Positions 59,303 through 64,000 of a stretch of 64,000 nt of DNA are shown here, one piece after another. The first letter of the stretch is position 1; each line of letters opens with the position of its first letter. The DNA lies in NCBI GenBank assembly GCA_025200525.1, contig CM045758.1, positions 2,108,001-2,172,000 on the forward strand, read 5' to 3'. The notes beneath the pieces were generated by a model, which saw only the letters and a list, made by a program, of their open reading frames with translations, was not told the DNA's origin and ran no database searches. This DNA is from Camellia lanceoleosa (taxonomy: Eukaryota; Streptophyta; Magnoliopsida; Ericales; Theaceae). Position numbers and translations under genes: made by a program.

Positions 59303-61456
59303 CTAGCTGTCAAGTTGTTGCATCTTTGTCCAATACTGATCAACATCACTGCAAACACCATGTTCTTGCAGTATTTGTCGCAACTCAGCAGCTGCGGCTT
59401 CTGCAGGATTATTAACCAACTTTTTCTCATAGCCAAAGACCAGTGCCCGATGAGTAACTTCATTTGGAATGACCCCTCTTTCAACCATCATATTTACCAA
59501 GTGGTGCGCATCATCAATGCTCCCAACTCTACAAAATCCACGTATGAGTGTGTTGTACAACATCAGATCTGGAATCAGACCTATATCAAGCATCTTACAG
59601 AACAGAGCATTGGCTTCTTCCATACGACGTACCTTACAATACCCATTAAGAAGAGCACTACATGTCACAACATCAGGTTTTATACCATGCTCACTCATGT
59701 AGAACCAAACAAGAAACGCTTCCTCAAAGTTCCCTTTATTTGAGAACCCATCTATAATACTAGTGAATGTTACTACATCAGGAGAAAACCCCCTTCTAGT
59801 GAGCTCATTTATTATATCATTTGCCTCATTCACAAATCCTCGTGTAATAAGGCTGTGAATTATAATGTTATATGTCACAATGTCGGGAGAAACATCAGAA
59901 GATCTCATCGTATCTAATAGCTCAAAAGCCTTGTGCAAGTGGCCCTTCTTTCCGTAGCCACCCATCAACACATTGTATGCAACAACATCAGGAACCAAAC
60001 CCTCTGTTAACATCTTCTGAAACAAATGTTCTGCCATGTCCACGTTGCCTGACTTGCAACAACCATCAATAAGCGTTGTGTATGTAGTAACAGATTCCTT
60101 GATTCCCCTCTTCAACATCTTTCCCAAAAAGTGAAAAGCTTTATCTATTTTCCCGATCTTGCAGTATCCTCCAATTATAGTAGTGTAACTGAAACAGTCA
60201 GGATTCAGGCCCAACTCTAACATCTCTTGAAAAATATTAACAGCTTCTGCCACATTACTATCTGTACATAACTTTGAAAGTAAGCTGTTGTACAAGTAAA
60301 CATTGGGTGGAATGCTAAAAATCTTCGAAAGGTCAATTGCTTTCTCCAATTTTCCCACTTTACAGTAACCATCAATAAGTGAACTAACTGAAACTGAATC
60401 CAAGGAGATACCCATCTGAGTCATTTTGAACAACATAGAAGTGGCTTCCTTCAAGTGACACATTTTGCATAGGGAGTCAATGACTATAGTATATGCAACA
60501 ACGTCGGGATCAATTCCAATTTTTTTCATTTCCATCAGCAATACCAAACCAATTCCAAGGTTACCTTCAGCACAGTACTTGTAGATAAATAAGCTAATAA
60601 TAGAAGCAGTAAGAACCATCCCTTGGTTCTGCATTTCTTCTACAAAATCCCAAGCCAGTTCAAATTGTCCTGATCCTAATAATGCTCTGAGAACTGAATT
60701 ACAAACCCCTGTTGAGGGAAAGATGCTAAGATGCTTAATTTTACTTGAGAATTTAAGAGCAACATTTACCATGTCTTCCTTTATAAAACAGTCAACAAAC
60801 ATGCTGTATGCAATCACCAATACCCTTCTTTCAATATGGGTTTCATGGAAGACTCTCAGCAACAAATCGGACCACCAATCTTCCCCTACATTCAATCTCA
60901 CAAGGCATTGAATTAGATCAATCGCTCTATAGTTCATGTTCCCAGCAATTAAAATATGTACCATTGTAGAAATTGATCGGACTGTATGCTTTGATCCCGT
61001 GCAATACTCTGACCACCTAAAGAAGTATAGAGCAAGTGCAGCATCTGAACTTTCCTCAAACAGAATGTTCAAAATCCGAATAATGTTGTGCTGATCCAAA
61101 TCAATCTTATAGCCACTTTCATAGCCTAAATTCCAGGCACAGTTTCTAAGTATAGATTTTATTCTTTTCACCTCATCATTCTCTGACTTGTCATATTCAT
61201 AGCTAAAGGAATACTTGTCAAAAAACTCATAGATATCATTCTTGTCAAAAGATAGCTCATTACTTTCTACACTTTGATCCAAACAAATGGAGTCTTCAAG
61301 GAGAAAGACTTGTTCATCCTTCAAATCAAAAGAGGAAGATAATACCAAACTTGTGGATGACAAAAACCTGGATGATGTTCTCTTCCTCCTCCCAAGTATC
61401 AGCTTCAATCCAGTAGACACAACACTGATGACTGAAAAAGATGCCTTCATGAACAA
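59303..61456 (-). CDS. P-class pentatricopeptide repeat protein, single exon
   Basis: An uninterrupted frame of 717 residues. PPR proteins bind organellar RNA, one base per repeat, and guide its maturation, stability or translation. About 14 repeats of 35 residues run from roughly 230 to 690, with typical starts such as VVAYTIVIDSLCKMCHLKEA, CFSYTTIIGGYCKIGKIDKA, VTTYTTLIDGCCKSGNVDMA and VVTFTSIIDGFSNKGNFEEA. There is no E, DYW or SMR extension, so it belongs to the P class. The N-terminus is basic and Ser-rich (RRKRTSSRFLSSTS), as in mitochondrial or plastid targeting peptides. From memory it resembles Arabidopsis At2g19280. Intronless coding sequence is the rule in this family. Confidence 0.94.
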   Translation of the reverse strand: MFMKASFSVISVVSTGLKLILGRRKRTSSRFLSSTSLVLSSSFDLKDEQVFLLEDSICLDQSVESNELSFDKNDIYEFFDKYSFSYEYDKSENDEVKRIKSILRNCAWNLGYESGYKIDLDQHNIIRILNILFEESSDAALALYFFRWSEYCTGSKHTVRSISTMVHILIAGNMNYRAIDLIQCLVRLNVGEDWWSDLLLRVFHETHIERRVLVIAYSMFVDCFIKEDMVNVALKFSSKIKHLSIFPSTGVCNSVLRALLGSGQFELAWDFVEEMQNQGMVLTASIISLFIYKYCAEGNLGIGLVLLMEMKKIGIDPDVVAYTIVIDSLCKMCHLKEATSMLFKMTQMGISLDSVSVSSLIDGYCKVGKLEKAIDLSKIFSIPPNVYLYNSLLSKLCTDSNVAEAVNIFQEMLELGLNPDCFSYTTIIGGYCKIGKIDKAFHFLGKMLKRGIKESVTTYTTLIDGCCKSGNVDMAEHLFQKMLTEGLVPDVVAYNVLMGGYGKKGHLHKAFELLDTMRSSDVSPDIVTYNIIIHSLITRGFVNEANDIINELTRRGFSPDVVTFTSIIDGFSNKGNFEEAFLVWFYMSEHGIKPDVVTCSALLNGYCKVRRMEEANALFCKMLDIGLIPDLMLYNTLIRGFCRVGSIDDAHHLVNMMVERGVIPNEVTHRALVFGYEKKLVNNPAEAAAAELRQILQEHGVCSDVDQYWTKMQQLDS

Positions 61457-61479
61457 TCAGGAAGCACCCAAAAAATAAG

Positions 61480-61798
61480 CTGCATCCTACACTAAATAAT
61501 GATAGCTTTGAGCACATGAAAAAGAAAACAAGAATTTAGACCATGCAGCTAAATTTGCAAAGAAAATACGAAAAAAAAAAAAATTTAATAAGAAAATACG
61601 CAAATAAAATTAAAAAAATCAATATCAGACCCAATACAAAATTACGAACAAAAAGCAATCAATTGCTCGCAAGAAATAGTTTTTAGAGAAAATTAAGCTA
61701 AACCCAGATTTTGTAAAGCATAGAGATCAATGATTCAATTGAAGGGTCTGAAAACAAATTCAAAAGAGTGGACTTGAAATTTTTGAAGGTTCACTTAC
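61480..61798 (-). other. probable 5' leader intron of the PPR gene
   Basis: On the minus strand a GTAAGTGAAC donor starts at 61798 and a GTAGGATGCAG acceptor ends at 61480, 23 bases before the ATG codon at 61456. A (GA)n tract at about 61905-61923 lies in the presumed leader or promoter. Confidence 0.55.
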
Positions 61799-61924
61799 CC
61801 TTTTTGTTCTTGTGTATGTATCTAACTGTGTGTATCGACCATTAAGCATATAGATATGGGAAACAATGAAATCTTGGATTCGAAAACTACTACTGTTATG
61901 TGTAGAGAGAGAGAGAGAGAGAGA

Positions 61925-63186
61925 AGAAGATGGGCGTTTTTAGGGCAAATTGCACACTATTCCCTTAACTATCGTTCGTTATCAATTTTTTTCCTAAACT
62001 AAAAATTATTCACTTGGTTCTATTTTTCTAAAAATACTTTTTAAAAAATTTTATTTTTTTATTTTTTATATTTTTACTGATTTTTTTTTAATATTTTAAA
62101 TATATTTTTTTATTTTTTAGAAATACATGATATAAATATATTTAAAAAGTAAAAAATTTATGAAAAAATCTTTTAAAAATTTATTAAATACCAAAAATAT
62201 ATTTTAAAAAAAAAGAGAGGAGAATTTAGTATATTTTTTATATTTTTATGTATTTATTAATTTTTAAAAATATTTTTTTCTAAATTTTTTACTTTTTAGA
62301 TACATCTAAATAAGGTGCATCTAAAAAAGAAAAAAAATATATTTAAATTTTTTAAAAATATTTACTAAAATCAAAAAATTTAATTTTTAAAAAACTTAAT
62401 CCAAAAAACTTAAATCAAACCTACGTATTATATTTTTACCTATTCATTTTTTATAACAAAACATTCGCTTGGATTTGCTTGGGTTGAGATTAAAATAAAT
62501 CAAAAAATTATGAAATAGAAAATAATATTTTTTTGTTAAATAGATAAACTGACAACGACCTATAGTTAAATGTGCGGCTTGAGATTAAAACAAATCAGAA
62601 GATTATGAATTAAAAAATAATTAATGTGTTTAGTTTTAATTTTCTTAATTTAGTCTTTTAAAATTTGAATTTTTTATTTTTATTTTTTGTTTTTAGTGAA
62701 TATTTTAAAATTTTCAAGCAATTTTTTTTACTTTATTAGATGCACCTCTAAATAAAAAATATTTTAAAAAATTAATAAATACACAAAATATGAAAAATAT
62801 ACTAAATTTTTATTTTTTATATATGTTTTTGGTATTTAATGAATTTTTTAATGATTTTTTTCACAAATATTATATTTTTTAAACGTATTTATGTTAAGTG
62901 TGTCTAAAAATTAAAAAATTTGCTTAAAATATTAAAAAAATTTCAGTGAAAACAAAAAAATATGAAAAAAGTAGAATTTCTAAAAAGTAAATTCTAAAAA
63001 CTGAAATTAAACAAATTGAATAATTTTTAATTAAATGGATAAAATGACAATAAGGTAAGATGTAATTTACCTAATTCAAAATTTTAACAATTTCAATTTA
63101 TTTCCTTGCACTTTCAATTTTATATCATTAGTAGGACCAAAGATTCAATGTAGCTTATCCAACAAAAATACCCAAATCCATTGGTG
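61925..63186. other. AT-rich sequence, no gene recognised
   Basis: Extremely A/T-rich. Two segments, around 62040-62400 and 62640-63010, are roughly inverse of each other (runs of TTTTTTA with TAGATGCACCT near 62736 and AGGTGCATCTA near 62316), suggesting a degraded inverted-repeat element. Inverted pairs of ATTAAAACAAATCA-type sequence also occur. Confidence 0.4.
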
Positions 63187-64000
63187 TATTTGTTTGGACG
63201 GATTAAATAAGGAGGGATTGTAAGTTCTGAGATATATTGTCCCCGCACTATTTGGTTGGACTGGATTAGTAACTTATTTTTATTAAGTCATAGGATTAAA
63301 TGTCTGGATTAGACTATTTTTAGTGAATTCAATATTTGGTTGGACGGGTTGGATAAGAATAAATATTTAAAAGGCTGTTTTACTCTTATAATTTATAATT
63401 TTTATTTAATATATAATTTTAAATTTGTAATCTATAATTTATAATTTAACAACACTAAATTTTTTTAATTTATAAAGCCATAATTTTTAATTTATTATTT
63501 TTAATTAAATTAAATTTATAATTTATATTTTTATTTAATATATAATTTTAAATTAACAACACTAAAAAAATAATTTTATTTAATAGATAAATTTAATTTT
63601 TTTAAAAAAATTTAATTTATAAGGCTATAATTTTTAATTAAATTTAATTTATAATTTATAATTTATAATTTATAATTTATAATTTATAATTTAATATATA
63701 ATTTTAAGTTAACAACACTAAAAAATAATTTATAAATATTCAAAAGACTATTTTACCATTTTTCAATTGTTTATTAAGTAATAACATGAGGGTAAAATGA
63801 ACATTTTACACATTAATCTCATGATATATCAATCCCATGAAAATAATCTCATCTTCTTCGTAGGATATAATAATCCCTCATATGGGGACTAATAGTCCGA
63901 AGAGACTATTAATTCAAAACAAAAAAAATTGAACCAAATAATGAACTATTAGTCCAAATAGACTAATAGTCCAATCTCATAGAATAATCTCTCAAACATA
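63187..64000. mobile_element. probable short non-autonomous DNA transposon, right end at or beyond the window edge
   Basis: The left end GTATTTGTTTGGACGGATTA and the inverse of the window's last bases (TATGTTTGAGAGATTATTC) form a rough inverted repeat. 'Actattagtcc' motifs recur near the right end. The centre is dominated by TTTATAATTTATAAT-type simple repeats, with a run of at least six ATTTATAATT units at about 63640-63692. Confidence 0.45.

Noticed and set aside
1..64000. tRNA, rRNA or snoRNA genes
   Set aside because: I looked for B-box-like GGTTCGAAT motifs and conserved rRNA cores while reading and saw none in a convincing context. A covariance-model search would be decisive.

Overview
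The window is nuclear DNA from a plant, almost certainly a eudicot. It is AT-rich and holds intron-rich genes with canonical GT-AG introns, plant-specific families (a cytosolic-type phosphoglycolate phosphatase, an ARIADNE RBR ubiquitin ligase, a P-class PPR protein, a Ycf20-like chloroplast protein, an extensin-like cell-wall protein) and a dense load of plant LTR retrotransposons and MITEs. Nothing in the sequence fixes the species; the amount of nested repeat suggests a medium or large genome.

Layout. 1-3408 (+): the last seven coding exons of a phosphoglycolate phosphatase gene that starts left of the window. 3409-17294: about 14 kb of layered repeats, namely a hairpin MITE, a second short inverted-repeat element, a ~7.4 kb interval bounded by a near-identical inverted repeat (4894-12290) with a long solo-LTR-like element inside it (5272-11578, target duplication CATTT, itself interrupted twice), and a second copy of that LTR family in the opposite orientation (13736-16166). 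17295-28143 (+): a complete 15-exon ARIADNE-type RBR E3 ligase gene with MITEs and tandem duplications in its introns. 29589-46516 (-): a ~5 kb Ty1/copia element split by a complete 11,958 bp Ty3/gypsy element of the Tat type (31820-43777, two 911 bp LTRs). Both have recognisable target-site duplications, and the copia part also carries a 164 bp Tourist-like MITE. 47654-51479 (-): a complete four-exon membrane-anchored metallophosphoesterase gene. 52380-53222: nested MITEs. 55249-56095 (+): a two-coding-exon Ycf20-like gene. 57604-~59050 (-): a broken extensin-like gene. 59303-61456 (-): an intronless PPR gene with an intron in its 5' leader. The rest is AT-rich sequence with short inverted repeats.

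The host genes belong to unrelated processes (photorespiratory salvage, ubiquitination, a membrane phosphoesterase, thylakoid function, cell wall, organelle RNA processing). The window therefore shows ordinary plant gene order, with the repeats supplying most of the structure. The most unusual part is inside the gypsy element: on the strand opposite gag-pol, between pol and the 3' LTR, lies a gene-like unit with its own leader exon, a telo-box, three consensus introns and a coiled-coil-containing protein. The class of antisense reading frame is known for Tat elements; the spliced layout described here is read directly from this copy. Most breaks in gag-pol, in the antisense gene and in the copia gene are nonsense codons explicable by single C-to-T or G-to-A changes, as expected from decay of methylated cytosines.
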